Virus record (IMG/VR): IMGVR_UViG_3300017949_000004
Location: 28,249-92,248 of that record
Reading direction: 5' to 3' (one strand)
DNA length: 64,000 bases
Origin: a virus
Under the pieces are notes generated by a model that did no database searches, had not been told where the DNA came from, and saw only the letters and a program-made list of their open reading frames with translations. Below, piece after piece: positions 32,706-41,707 of the stretch. Position 1 is the first letter of the stretch. Every line of letters begins with the position of its first letter. Made by a program: the position numbers and the translations under genes.

Positions 32706-33400
32706 GTACTGCTCCTTTTAAACCTGTATACTGTTAAACCACCATTCCGGTAATTTAATATATTTTTTAAATTTACAAAATTGTTCTTCTTACTAGGATG
32801 TATTTCTATAACATCAAAGTCAGAGAAATAACCTATAAATTCTTTATTGGAAAAACTTGTTTCAAACGGTGCCTCTTCTTGATCTTTTCTTAAAAGTTCT
32901 GATCTGTATTTTACGTTAATAATTTTTTTGACAATCTTTCCAAATTTATTATAAACACCTAACACCAAAGTTCCTTCCTGTGATAACATGCTTTTTATTT
33001 TTATAATAGCATCGTAATACATTGGCATATGATGTATTACTCCATTACTTATAATACAATCATATTTTTTACGTTTATCAAAATCAAAAAAGTTTTTCTT
33101 TTCATAAACTACATTTTTTAATTTGTGTTTTTTACTAAACTCTTTTGCATAATCAATTGAATCACTGAAGTCTACGCCAAGAAACTTTTTACTAGGATAT
33201 TTATATGCCAAGTAGTTTGTTATAAACCCTGTACCACAACCTATATCTAAAATATTTTCTTTATCCTGTATAGCACGTTCGTACATGGATAAAAATTTAT
33301 TGGTGTATCCATTGTTATAGTAATCAAAGTTATCTATTGTATATGGTCCAGGAAACTTTATTTTACTATAAAAGTCCTTGACCTCATTTTCAAGGTTCAT
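32702..33400 (-). CDS. SAM-dependent methyltransferase (class I)
   Basis: 232 aa. DIGCGTGF is motif I, LGVDFSD motif II, and CIISNGVIHHM motif IV region. The latter is not the DPPY of DNA N6-adenine enzymes, so a small-molecule or sugar/lipid substrate is more likely. It overlaps the lysozyme and ClpP genes by 4 nt at each end. Its AT content is visibly higher than its neighbours. Confidence 0.85.
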   Translation of the reverse strand: MNLENEVKDFYSKIKFPGPYTIDNFDYYNNGYTNKFLSMYERAIQDKENILDIGCGTGFITNYLAYKYPSKKFLGVDFSDSIDYAKEFSKKHKLKNVVYEKKNFFDFDKRKKYDCIISNGVIHHMPMYYDAIIKIKSMLSQEGTLVLGVYNKFGKIVKKIINVKYRSELLRKDQEEAPFETSFSNKEFIGYFSDFDVIEIHPSKKNNFVNLKNILNYRNGGLTVYRFKRSST

Positions 33401-33957
33401 TTTTTCTTTGTGCCACTTTTATTTCTTTTTTCCAAACGTTTAATCACTTCATTGGCATCCATCCAAAAGTCTTTTCCTTCCACAACTTGATCTATCTCAG
33501 TTTTAGTCATAAACCCTGAGTAAACGCTATGTAATAAATTATTAGCCCAAGCGTGTTCAGCAAGTGCTCTTGAAATTAATTCGTTTCCTTTACCCCAATT
33601 ACCTGCTGAATAATTATGAATTAGAAACTGAGAATGTTCTGAAACCTCGCAAACATCTGCCGTTAAAAATAAGAATGTTGCTGCTGACATGCAGGCTCCT
33701 TCTACAGAAGCAACCACGGTTCCTTTACATTCGCCTATTGCTCGCATCAACTGTATGGTTGTCATTATATCACCACCATAACAATTAATATGAAAAATTA
33801 TGTAATCGTTTTCGCCTGCTGATCTAATAGACTGATTCCATAACACATAATCTTTAGGGCTTTCTATTGTATCGTTTAGATAAAAATCTAAAACTCTACC
33901 ACCTGTTCTTTCAAAAATTCCTGCTTCTACATTTACATTGACATTAGATTCGTTCAT
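33397..33957 (-). CDS. clpP: ClpP-like serine protease
   Basis: 186 aa. Catalytic triad: Ser91 (GACMSAATF), His114 (FLIHNYS), Asp163 region (GKDFWMDANE). The fold pattern YIIFHINCYGGDI fits ClpP. Could act as a prohead or host-proteolysis factor; no Clp ATPase is seen in the window (phage CobS is AAA+ but of another type). Confidence 0.9.
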   Translation of the reverse strand: MNESNVNVNVEAGIFERTGGRVLDFYLNDTIESPKDYVLWNQSIRSAGENDYIIFHINCYGGDIMTTIQLMRAIGECKGTVVASVEGACMSAATFLFLTADVCEVSEHSQFLIHNYSAGNWGKGNELISRALAEHAWANNLLHSVYSGFMTKTEIDQVVEGKDFWMDANEVIKRLEKRNKSGTKKK

Positions 33958-34315
33958 AGTATCTAGTTACCGCCTTAATTTTTTCAATTTGTTTATCTAT
34001 AACAGCCGTTCTATTGGGCCAGTGGATATATTCCTTTTCAGGATTCTTTTGTAGATTATATAGTAACGGTAATATCAAATCCTCAACCTGCTTTAATTTA
34101 GAAGACACATCTCCTTCTAATAAAGTTCTGTGCTCGTTAATCATATCAGAATTGTCTGAGGATAAAACAAGACCTTCTAGTCTTTCTAATTTATCTAAAA
34201 TAATTTGTAATTGGCTGTCATCAATATTAGCTGTAACAGGTCCTGTAGGTTCCGTTATTGTTGTTGGAATATCATCTACAGCTGTAAAGCCAAAGTCAAA
34301 CATATCATCTGCCAT
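33944..34315 (-). CDS. Conserved phage-like protein, unknown
   Basis: 123 aa. N-terminal acidic FGFTAVDDIPTT, coiled-coil centre (DSQLQIILDKLERLE), and a C-terminal EYIHWPNRTAVIDKQIEKIK helix. I recognise this C-terminus as recurring in marine T4-like phages but know no function. Overlaps clpP by 14 nt. Confidence 0.65.
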   Translation of the reverse strand: MADDMFDFGFTAVDDIPTTITEPTGPVTANIDDSQLQIILDKLERLEGLVLSSDNSDMINEHRTLLEGDVSSKLKQVEDLILPLLYNLQKNPEKEYIHWPNRTAVIDKQIEKIKAVTRYYERI

Positions 34316-34316
34316 C

Positions 34317-34856
34317 TTAGACTCCTTTTATATTATTTATGTTCCTTTTGAAACGCTTAATTTTTTTGTCTAAGGCTTTTAATGCTCTGTCAAGTTTAAA
34401 TTTAGATACTCGCATTGTAAAATTTTTACCTAACATGTGATCGTATTCGTGTAAGGCAATTCTTCCTGCAAGTGATTTGAATGTTTCAAAGACTTCTTTA
34501 CCTTCAGTGTCTGTATATCTAAAGGTTGCTTCAGTTGGCCTGTTTACATGTAACCACAATCCAGGAAAGGACAAACACCCCTCTTTTTCTATAGATGTTT
34601 CATCACTTACAGATACTAGCAAAGGATTAAATAGAATACGATTAAAGCCTTCCGCTTGAGGAATATTAATAGTAAAGACTGCCATATCTAATCCTACTTG
34701 GTTAGCTGAGAGTCCTGCACCATTGAGCTCTTGTGTTCTCTCTAAAAGAACCTTTGCTACTTCTTTAGCATCGTGTTCCTCATAATTGAAAGGACTAGGA
34801 GTCTTTCTTAATAGCTCATGTCCAAAAGGCAGTAATTGTAATTCTTCTTTATTCAT
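34317..34856 (-). CDS. def: Peptide deformylase
   Basis: 179 aa. All three motifs are intact: GAGLSANQ (47-54), EGCLS (92-96) and HEYDH (136-140), giving metal ligands Cys94, His136 and His140. Removes the formyl group from nascent proteins, probably raising phage protein output. It overlaps the glutaredoxin gene by 8 nt. Its length is close to bacterial enzymes. Confidence 0.95.
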   Translation of the reverse strand: MNKEELQLLPFGHELLRKTPSPFNYEEHDAKEVAKVLLERTQELNGAGLSANQVGLDMAVFTINIPQAEGFNRILFNPLLVSVSDETSIEKEGCLSFPGLWLHVNRPTEATFRYTDTEGKEVFETFKSLAGRIALHEYDHMLGKNFTMRVSKFKLDRALKALDKKIKRFKRNINNIKGV

Positions 34857-35079
34857 CTAAAAATTCTCTAAACTCTTTATAGCCTCCGATATGCTTTTCA
34901 TCTTCTCCAACACAGATTTGCGGAAAGGTTCTAGCATCTGGAAACTTTTCAGAGAACTCTTCCATTGTATAGTCAGCATCTAATAAAAGATACTCTGTGT
35001 CAAACCCTTTCATGTTGCTTGTCATCTTTGCCTGATCACAAAATGTGCAACGCAATTTACCATAAATTTTAACTTTCAT
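34849..35079 (-). CDS. grx: Glutaredoxin
   Basis: 76 aa. CTFC at residues 11-14 in VKIYGKLRCTFC is the redox site (CPYC variant); RTFPQICV has the cis-Pro and EDEKHIGGYKEF the GSH-binding GG. It reduces ribonucleotide reductase or disulphides; a possible partner of the phage peroxiredoxin. Confidence 0.93.
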   Translation of the reverse strand: MKVKIYGKLRCTFCDQAKMTSNMKGFDTEYLLLDADYTMEEFSEKFPDARTFPQICVGEDEKHIGGYKEFREFLDE

Positions 35080-35087
35080 ATAATACC

Positions 35088-36758
35088 TTATACCATAACA
35101 GAATAATTTTGTTTTTTCTCAAATCTAATTACACTTCTAAACTTGTCAAACAACTGATCACCTTTATGACTTATGACAAAGACATGTGTGTCTTCGCCTA
35201 TTGTATTTAATAACTGCATGACATAATCTGTTCCATTTATATCTAGAGAGCTATCAAAAACCTCATCCAATAAAAGTAGATTCGTACTAGCACTATTTTT
35301 CATCTTTGCTATTGTTCGCCAAGTAAATACAAGTGCTAAGTCAATACGTTGTTTTTCACCTTCACTAAATGAAGCGTAACTAAATTTATCTCGATGTCTG
35401 GACTTAATAGTTTCTTTAAATGTTTCATCTAAATCAAACTGTACGAAAAAGTCCATTGCTGCTAAGTATTTATTAACTAATTTATTAATAACAGGTAAAT
35501 ATTGTCTAATAATCTTAGTTTTAATACCAGAATCCTTTAACAAAGAACTTGCTATATCGTGATAATGTTTATCTTCATTCAAAGAACTTTTTTCATTTGA
35601 CTTTCCTACAACATTTTTAGCAAGTTCTTTTAACTTCTTTTTCTCGTCATCAATGTCTGCAACCTGAGTGGTTACTTCATTCTTTTCAATAGTCAGACGC
35701 TGTATTGTTCTTTGGTCTGCAATAATAGAGTTTTGTGTATCTTGTATCTTACTTTCAATATCACACCACTCCTCATACAATTTATCAAGTTCCTCTAACT
35801 TAACATCTAAATCTGTTAGAGCATTTTCAAATTCTTCTACAGACTTTATTTTTTCATCTGTAATTTTTTGCTTGTGTTCATGTGGAATACCTTGTTTACA
35901 AGTAGGACACTCCTCATTATCAGAATAGAAATTTAATTCTGTTTTTGCTTCTGAGAGTTTTCTTGTAATTTGTTTTCTGTATTCATTAAACTTTGAGGCT
36001 CTTTTTGTAACATCACCCAATGAAGTCTTCTGCTCTGTGAGATTTTCAACCTGTTCTGTAAGTGCATTAATTGTCTCTTGCGTTGCATCTATATCCTCTT
36101 GTATTTTGCTAACACGATTCTTTTTATTTGTCTCTAAAGTATCTATATATTTCTTCTGTAGTGTTGCCTTCTCTTTAGCAATCTCAATCTCACCTTCTAG
36201 AAAACGTAGCTTCTCTTTTAAGCTATCCATTTTTTGTTTCAACACTTTATTCATTGTTGTAAAAATTTGGATATCTAATATATCCTCAATAATTTCTCTT
36301 CTAGCACCTAAATGTAATTGCATAAAAGGTGTGAACGAAGCACTACCCAAGACACTTATCTGTGTAAAAGATTTGTAATTTAGTTTTAAGATGCCTTCTT
36401 CTAGATACTTTTGATAGTCCCTAACGTTGGCGTCCTGATTTACTCTTTCACCATTAACTTCTATTTCAAAAATACTGGGAGATGCTCCTCGCCTAACTAG
36501 GTATTTGTTCTTGCCTATCTCAAACTCAACTTCCACCATAAGTTTTTTCTTATTAATAGAATTGATGAGCTGTGGTTTGGATATATTTCTAAAGGGCTTG
36601 TTAAACAATGCGTAAGTTAGAGCATCTAGAAGTGTAGACTTACCACTTCCGTTGTCACCCACAATTAATGTATTAGGACTTCTATCTAAAAGGATTTCTG
36701 TAAAAGAATTTCCTGTAGATAGAAAGTTTTTCCAGCGTACCTTCTTAAAATAAATCAC
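35088..36758 (-). CDS. 46: Recombination nuclease subunit gp46 (Rad50-like)
   Basis: 556 aa (T4 560). Walker A GDNGSGKST (34-42), coiled-coil arms, zinc-hook CPTC (284-287), signature FSEGEKQRIDLAL and Walker B LLLDEVFDSS. ATPase partner of gp47 for end resection and host DNA breakdown. Confidence 0.97.
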   Translation of the reverse strand: MIYFKKVRWKNFLSTGNSFTEILLDRSPNTLIVGDNGSGKSTLLDALTYALFNKPFRNISKPQLINSINKKKLMVEVEFEIGKNKYLVRRGASPSIFEIEVNGERVNQDANVRDYQKYLEEGILKLNYKSFTQISVLGSASFTPFMQLHLGARREIIEDILDIQIFTTMNKVLKQKMDSLKEKLRFLEGEIEIAKEKATLQKKYIDTLETNKKNRVSKIQEDIDATQETINALTEQVENLTEQKTSLGDVTKRASKFNEYRKQITRKLSEAKTELNFYSDNEECPTCKQGIPHEHKQKITDEKIKSVEEFENALTDLDVKLEELDKLYEEWCDIESKIQDTQNSIIADQRTIQRLTIEKNEVTTQVADIDDEKKKLKELAKNVVGKSNEKSSLNEDKHYHDIASSLLKDSGIKTKIIRQYLPVINKLVNKYLAAMDFFVQFDLDETFKETIKSRHRDKFSYASFSEGEKQRIDLALVFTWRTIAKMKNSASTNLLLLDEVFDSSLDINGTDYVMQLLNTIGEDTHVFVISHKGDQLFDKFRSVIRFEKKQNYSVMV

Positions 36759-37810
36759 TCGAAATCTTGTGCCTCAATGTATAAAGTCTGTAAAAGATTT
36801 TTTAATCTTTCTTTGTCTGCATCTGTTGACACCGTATCTACATATTCTTTTAGCAATGTCATCGTGTCTTCTAAGTTGATATCTTCGCCTATAGCCTCGT
36901 CCTCAAACTCAGAAAAGTCTTCAATAATTTTTAACTCTATTGGATTTTGTTGATATAGATTATCTATAAAAGAATCAAATTTAGCAAAGTCTGTTTTCTT
37001 AGTAACAATTACCTTTAAACAGCTGCCACTAAAAACATTATAATCACAACTGTCAGAAACGCAAGAGTCTCCACTATCGTCATAGTATAATTTATGGAAC
37101 ATCCTAAACGGGTTATTAACATATTCAAGCTCTGCTTTATGCGTGTCAAATATGGCAAATCCTCTTGGGTCTTCGTAGTCCGACCACGTGATCTCGTAAG
37201 GGTTGCCCATGTATGTGATATTACCTCTGCTATGCCTATGATGAAAATGCCCACTAACCACAAGCTCAAAATTATGAAAGCTAGAAGGGTCCATACCATG
37301 AGGATTAGGCATGCCAGGAAGCATGTCATAACCTGCGAACTCAAAATGCCCGAAGCAAGTCCTCGCGCGCGTGTTTTTAATCTGTTCCATTGATTGTTCA
37401 TAGTTTTCCCCGCATATCCAAGGCATCATTAAAACTAGATGCCCATCTAAGTCAACTACCTCAGGTTCCTGGTGTATGATTATGTTATCATACTCTTGTA
37501 ATAACAAGTTAGGAGAGTTGACATCGTTTGTGTTTTTATAATAAGTGTCGTGATTGCCAGGAATCATATGAATATCAATACCTAAGTCCCTGGCTTTGTC
37601 AAAGAAATATTCCTTACAAGACTTTAGTGTATTGTAATTTATATATTTTCGTCTGTCGAACGTGTCTCCCAGATCGAAAATAGTTTTAATGCCATGTTCT
37701 TCTAAATAGGGGAAAAAAGTTTTTTCATAAAACTTTCTAAAGTAGGCATCAAACTGTATATTATCGCTTCTTGCACCAAAGTGCAAGTCCGTAATTAGAG
37801 CAACCTTCAT
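36755..37810 (-). CDS. 47: Recombination nuclease subunit gp47 (Mre11-like)
   Basis: 351 aa (T4 339). Metallophosphoesterase motifs: DLHFG, GDTFDRR, GNHD, and GHFHHR. Overlaps gene 46 (ATGA). The start overlaps the queD stop by one base. Confidence 0.97.
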   Translation of the reverse strand: MKVALITDLHFGARSDNIQFDAYFRKFYEKTFFPYLEEHGIKTIFDLGDTFDRRKYINYNTLKSCKEYFFDKARDLGIDIHMIPGNHDTYYKNTNDVNSPNLLLQEYDNIIIHQEPEVVDLDGHLVLMMPWICGENYEQSMEQIKNTRARTCFGHFEFAGYDMLPGMPNPHGMDPSSFHNFELVVSGHFHHRHSRGNITYMGNPYEITWSDYEDPRGFAIFDTHKAELEYVNNPFRMFHKLYYDDSGDSCVSDSCDYNVFSGSCLKVIVTKKTDFAKFDSFIDNLYQQNPIELKIIEDFSEFEDEAIGEDINLEDTMTLLKEYVDTVSTDADKERLKNLLQTLYIEAQDFE

Positions 37811-38265
37811 TAATCAATCTCATATATCGCCGAGTTGGCTCCGTGCTCACTAACTTCACAAGATACACAATAGCATCTACCATTAGTTATATCTTTTACT
37901 AATCCATCTGCATACCAAAATGCTTGTTCTGCAAACTTTTCACACCCAACACCTGGTAAGACATTTACTACTGCAAGTCCTTTGTCTTGTAATGACATCA
38001 ATTCTTTTATTTCTGGATCGTCTTTGTCTACAACAAGAGTATGATCAAAATTATTTTTTAGCCATTCCTTTAAAGGCTTTAACCCACCAAAGTCTACTGC
38101 CCAGTTCTTATCATCAAGTGCATGTGTTCCAAACTTAAATTTAAAAGATAGTGCGTAACCATGCAACAAAGAACAATGACTGTGTGTAGCATTGGGTTGT
38201 CTGAAGACACAGGAAAGTCCTTCATTGTGTCCGTATGTTTTTGTTGACAAATGTCTATGTTGCAT
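37810..38265 (-). CDS. queD: 6-carboxytetrahydropterin synthase-like QueD
   Basis: 151 aa. Cys31 in CSLLHGYAL aligns with the catalytic Cys of CxxxHGH, DHTLVVDKDDP with the catalytic Asp-His, and VSCEVSEHGANSAIYE with the substrate-binding Glu. Two features are unusual: the third zinc ligand of HGH is Tyr37, and extra His lie at 28 and 30. It turns dihydroneopterin triphosphate into 6-carboxytetrahydropterin in 7-deazaguanine synthesis. GGAG before the ATG. Confidence 0.88.
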   Translation of the reverse strand: MQHRHLSTKTYGHNEGLSCVFRQPNATHSHCSLLHGYALSFKFKFGTHALDDKNWAVDFGGLKPLKEWLKNNFDHTLVVDKDDPEIKELMSLQDKGLAVVNVLPGVGCEKFAEQAFWYADGLVKDITNGRCYCVSCEVSEHGANSAIYEID

Positions 38266-39340
38266 TTATTGCTCCTAAATTTTTATATATGTTGTTTGCT
38301 GAGAAATATTCCTCAGAAAGGTGTTGTTTAGTAGTTTCAATTGCCGTTTGTACTTCTTCACTATCAAAGTTTTCAATCAACCATTGTAACTTTTCCTTCA
38401 TAGGAGTTTTATATTCTACTAAAAAGTTTTTAGCATTCGTTGTCCATTCTGAAGGATATTTAAAAATATCTGGATACATTTCAGTATAACTTAGTCTATC
38501 GGGAACCAAAGGTATTCCACCTGCGTGCAATATTTCATAACAGCTTATACCCAATGTTTCCTGTAAGTTTGCTGAGAAAACAACCTTGGACCTTGCCAAC
38601 AATTTGTGATAAGCATCCTTAGTTAAGTTTTTATCTTGGCATGTAATAAATTCATATTCACTTTCCCAAGACAGTGCATTAAAAATATCTACTTGCTTTT
38701 CGGGTGCTAACCTGTGAGGAAAAAGAACAATGTTTTCTTTTTGTTCTGCAGGCTGAATTTGCTCTGAGACATATTCCATAGGCCAACCAGCTCTAGTAAC
38801 TTTACCACTCGGCATGTATCTAATTCTACCCGTTCTTTCATCTACATCTAATAAGTTTTCAAAGAACATCCTAATGTGAAAGTCTGTAGCAAAGTAATTG
38901 AAATCGATTGCCTCAAATAAAGACTTTTCAAAGTTTCTTACCCAACGAGCATCGCCTATAAGTCTGCCTAAAAAGTCTGCGGGGTCATAACTACCAGCAT
39001 GCCAAAGTGCATGTATTTTAATTGGAACATTCAACAGTTCCGACATATATTTTAGATTAATAATACCTGGATGCCAAGCATCAGCAAAAACAAAATGATC
39101 GCCAGGATTAATTTCGTTGTTAGAGAATAATTTAGAAAACTTTTCTACCTGTACAGATTTATATACATTAGTTCCAGAAAAGTTTAAGAATGCACCAGGT
39201 GTTGTACATGCCGCAATGTGTTCAGGACCATCAATTACTGTAACTTCAAGTCCCTGTTCTTTTATCATTTTAGGAAAGTGTTCTTTCCACTGAGAAGTAT
39301 ATCTACTCTCTACACTTTCTAAATCAATTAAATAAATCAT
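38255..39340 (-). CDS. GT-B glycosyltransferase (GT4-like)
   Basis: 361 aa. LFPHRLAPEKQVDIF is the donor-domain start of GT4 enzymes and QETLGISCYEILHAGGIPLV is the E-x7-E motif. The N-terminal acceptor domain is not specific. Lies between queD and the T-fold-like gene, so glycosylation of a modified base is conceivable, but there is no direct sign. Confidence 0.8.
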   Translation of the reverse strand: MIYLIDLESVESRYTSQWKEHFPKMIKEQGLEVTVIDGPEHIAACTTPGAFLNFSGTNVYKSVQVEKFSKLFSNNEINPGDHFVFADAWHPGIINLKYMSELLNVPIKIHALWHAGSYDPADFLGRLIGDARWVRNFEKSLFEAIDFNYFATDFHIRMFFENLLDVDERTGRIRYMPSGKVTRAGWPMEYVSEQIQPAEQKENIVLFPHRLAPEKQVDIFNALSWESEYEFITCQDKNLTKDAYHKLLARSKVVFSANLQETLGISCYEILHAGGIPLVPDRLSYTEMYPDIFKYPSEWTTNAKNFLVEYKTPMKEKLQWLIENFDSEEVQTAIETTKQHLSEEYFSANNIYKNLGAINAT

Positions 39341-39686
39341 TTGTTACAATGCCGCCGTTCTCATTATCTTCGTAAACTTCTACTTTAATTCCACGCTTAG
39401 GGTAATTAATTTCAATGTAGTCTAACAAGTCCTCTGCTAACATTTCACAAGACTTGTAATCAATATCCATAGCACCTTCTTCAAATAAATTTTCGAGCTC
39501 ACGTTTAAATAAAATAAATTCAACATCACGGTCATCGTGATGTACTTCTAATGTTACATAGAAATGAAACATGTGGCGATGGGGGTATTGCAAAAACTCT
39601 ACCCCTTTAAGTTTTTTTGCTGCTGGGTATTTGTGTATACCCTCTTTTTGAAAACTTACTTTAATATGTCTTTTAGCTACAGGCAT
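39324..39686 (-). CDS. T-fold-like protein (second QueD-like family)
   Basis: 120 aa from ATG 39686 (GGAG 8 nt upstream). Pattern HRHMFHFYVTLEV, FILFKRELENLF, SCEMLAEDLLDYI and VEVYEDNENGGIV follows the strand/helix order of the tunnelling fold of QueD/FolE-type enzymes: metal-like His, substrate helix, terminal Glu. The catalytic Cys of QueD is not in place. A distant pterin-binding relative is likely; function not known. Confidence 0.6.
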   Translation of the reverse strand: MPVAKRHIKVSFQKEGIHKYPAAKKLKGVEFLQYPHRHMFHFYVTLEVHHDDRDVEFILFKRELENLFEEGAMDIDYKSCEMLAEDLLDYIEINYPKRGIKVEVYEDNENGGIVTNDLFN

Positions 39687-40218
39687 GAAACCACTCCGGT
39701 GTTTGTCTATTAGTCCACACAGCAAACCTAGTTTTGTACTTGTTATAATACTGACGATATGCCGTTACAACATCAGAATGTTTAACGTCGTCTGGCATAG
39801 CCTGTGGTACCTCAGTGCCAGGAATATTAGGAATATTCTCAGGCGGTGTGCTTAGTATATGCTCTAATTTAGTCTGTGTCAAGTGCGTTCTGCCATATCT
39901 GAATGTGTATTCTTTACACAATTCTAACCAAGCATTATAGAGCTCGTTATAGTTTTCTACAGATTCTCGTACCCACTTTGCCGTTGGATGATTGATGTGC
40001 GATGCCTTATATAAAATATCTTCTAGTTCAGCATCTTTCATACGCCAACGCTTAATGCGTCGATTGTTAGCAGTTTTGTCAATATACAACTCACCGTCTA
40101 ATACACGATGTGCAGTACACATAAGTTGACAATACTCTGTAGGCATCTTAACAGCATGCTTGTCTAAATGATATCTAGCTGCATGCGTAAGATTGTTTGA
40201 CAGTTTAAAATAATTCAT
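39673..40218 (-). CDS. Conserved protein with HLDKHxVKM motif, unknown
   Basis: 181 aa. ARYHLDKHAVKMPTEYCQLM, HPTAKWVRESVENYNELY and QAMPDDVKHSDVVTAYRQYY are strongly patterned blocks I have seen in phage and bacterial proteins of unknown function. Several His, Asp and Glu would suit a hydrolase or nucleic acid enzyme. Overlaps the T-fold-like gene by 14 nt. Confidence 0.6.
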   Translation of the reverse strand: MNYFKLSNNLTHAARYHLDKHAVKMPTEYCQLMCTAHRVLDGELYIDKTANNRRIKRWRMKDAELEDILYKASHINHPTAKWVRESVENYNELYNAWLELCKEYTFRYGRTHLTQTKLEHILSTPPENIPNIPGTEVPQAMPDDVKHSDVVTAYRQYYNKYKTRFAVWTNRQTPEWFHACS

Positions 40219-40445
40219 GACATTAAGTTATTAAATAGTTCCTCAAACTCTGAGTTCAAAGTAGTTTCTTCAGAAAAGTTTCCTTTGTGATATGCTCTAG
40301 CAATTCTACGTAAAAGTCTACGATCAATGCCTTCCTCATCGTGAATCTTTTTAATAATTTCTCTAACAAGTTCACGCTCTGATTCTGATCTAGTCATAGA
40401 GTTAGAGATTTCTACGATAGCGTTTCTAATTTTTTGTGCATCCAT
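40215..40445 (-). CDS. DsbA-like dsDNA-binding protein (T4 DsbA family), tentative
   Basis: 76 aa. RELVREIIKKIHDEEGIDRRLLRRIARAYHKG is similar in order to T4 DsbA (a late-promoter double-strand DNA-binding protein), including an acidic C-terminus. Overlaps both the DpdA-like gene and the unknown protein by 1-4 nt. Confidence 0.5.
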   Translation of the reverse strand: MDAQKIRNAIVEISNSMTRSESERELVREIIKKIHDEEGIDRRLLRRIARAYHKGNFSEETTLNSEFEELFNNLMS

Positions 40446-41707
40446 TATGTAAATAACTCCTCAAGTGATAGTGGTGCTTCTTCCCTAACAGGTGCAGATT
40501 TCATACTGCCACCTAGATAAGGATTGTTGTACCAATAGTTAAACGCATCCGGATCTTTAATATCATATAAATTTCTGTATGCGTGTTCTAGTTTTAACTT
40601 ACGAGCAAATTTTAACAGTTCGTCAGAATTTGTCAAGATCTTTTCTACGTGTTTGGTAAAATTGTGTATGCTCATTAGAATAAAAGCAGTTCTAATCTTT
40701 AACCATGTATTTAAATCGCTGTTTTCTTCTAACCATGTTGTACTGTTGGTGTTCATAATTTTGTGAAAATCTTTAACAGAAACGCCTAAATCAATCACTT
40801 TATTGACGTCATCGTACATTTCTAGGTAGTAATTTGAGAATTTTCTATTAAACTTAACTGTGGCCTCATTCATATAATAAAGGCCTGTTTCTACTGCTCT
40901 GGAGTGCGTTGTGCTATCATATGATATAACAACGTCCTTATATAAACCGTTTTGTAAAAATATAATATAAGGAAGCAACCTACGTAAAGCACCCACACCT
41001 AGAATGTGAATGTGTAGTTTGCCGTTTTCATCTCTAATTGGAACTTGACTAGCAATAAATGCTCGTTGTATATCTTCTAAATTGCCTGTACCCAAGGCAG
41101 CAGCACCCATGGCGATACCGCCTAGTTTGTTATGTTTCTCTTGTGGTACTTCTTCAAGAATGTAATTTGCCCACTCCATATAGGTATCATAACAATTACC
41201 TTGTAAAATTACAAATGGTTTACATTTACTGTTAAACTTGTCAAAGATCTCAAATTGTCGTTTGATATTTTTTCCCGTATCTCTTGCACATTTCTCATGT
41301 GCCTCACGGTTGAAAAACCTCCCTTTAACATCATTCCTATCAGAACGATCACCAACCAATGTAACAGGTATCTCGTCAAAACACATTCCGACATCAGCCC
41401 ATTGTGCCTGATTCTCATAGACTTTATCTTTTAATTCGGGTGTTATTGTTTTACCTTGAGTTACTACCTGCAAGCCACCGGAGTCTGCATGGATAGACTT
41501 AATGTTGTCTTTATAGACTTTGAATCTTTCACCAAAACTTGATTCTGTATAAGCATTATACAGCATTGAAAACTCATGGGAGTTATGATCTTGTACGGTT
41601 TGGGAAAGTAGTTCGTTTACAATTCCTACATTAATATCATCACCTGCAATCTTAGGATTGCTAAGTCTCATATAGGAAGTTCCGGATACTACATACTCTA
41701 ATTTCAT
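40445..41707 (-). CDS. dpdA: TGT-like DNA guanine transglycosylase (DpdA family)
   Basis: 420 aa. TGT-fold hallmarks: HADSGGLQ (73-80; Asp75 matches the general-base Asp of TGT), KLGGIAMG (194-201) for base recognition, ILGVGALRRL, and SYDSTTHSR with Asp264 at the nucleophile place. The zinc CxCxxC site of tRNA TGT is missing, which is typical of phage DpdA rather than tRNA enzymes. It would swap guanine in phage DNA for a 7-deazaguanine. Located with folE, queD and queE. Confidence 0.85.
   Translation of the reverse strand: MKLEYVVSGTSYMRLSNPKIAGDDINVGIVNELLSQTVQDHNSHEFSMLYNAYTESSFGERFKVYKDNIKSIHADSGGLQVVTQGKTITPELKDKVYENQAQWADVGMCFDEIPVTLVGDRSDRNDVKGRFFNREAHEKCARDTGKNIKRQFEIFDKFNSKCKPFVILQGNCYDTYMEWANYILEEVPQEKHNKLGGIAMGAAALGTGNLEDIQRAFIASQVPIRDENGKLHIHILGVGALRRLLPYIIFLQNGLYKDVVISYDSTTHSRAVETGLYYMNEATVKFNRKFSNYYLEMYDDVNKVIDLGVSVKDFHKIMNTNSTTWLEENSDLNTWLKIRTAFILMSIHNFTKHVEKILTNSDELLKFARKLKLEHAYRNLYDIKDPDAFNYWYNNPYLGGSMKSAPVREEAPLSLEELFT

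Noticed and set aside
32702-33400. DNA adenine methyltransferase
   Set aside because: Motif IV is CIISNGVIHHM, not DPPY/NPPY, so a nucleic-acid amino-methylase is unlikely.
34334-34341. Late-promoter variant CATAAATA before 33944-34315
   Set aside because: One mismatch to the consensus; it overlaps the region between deformylase and next gene and I cannot separate it from chance.
39673-40218. Pyrimidine-dimer glycosylase (DenV) assignment
   Set aside because: The conserved blocks do not match the T4 DenV sequence that I know; left as unknown.
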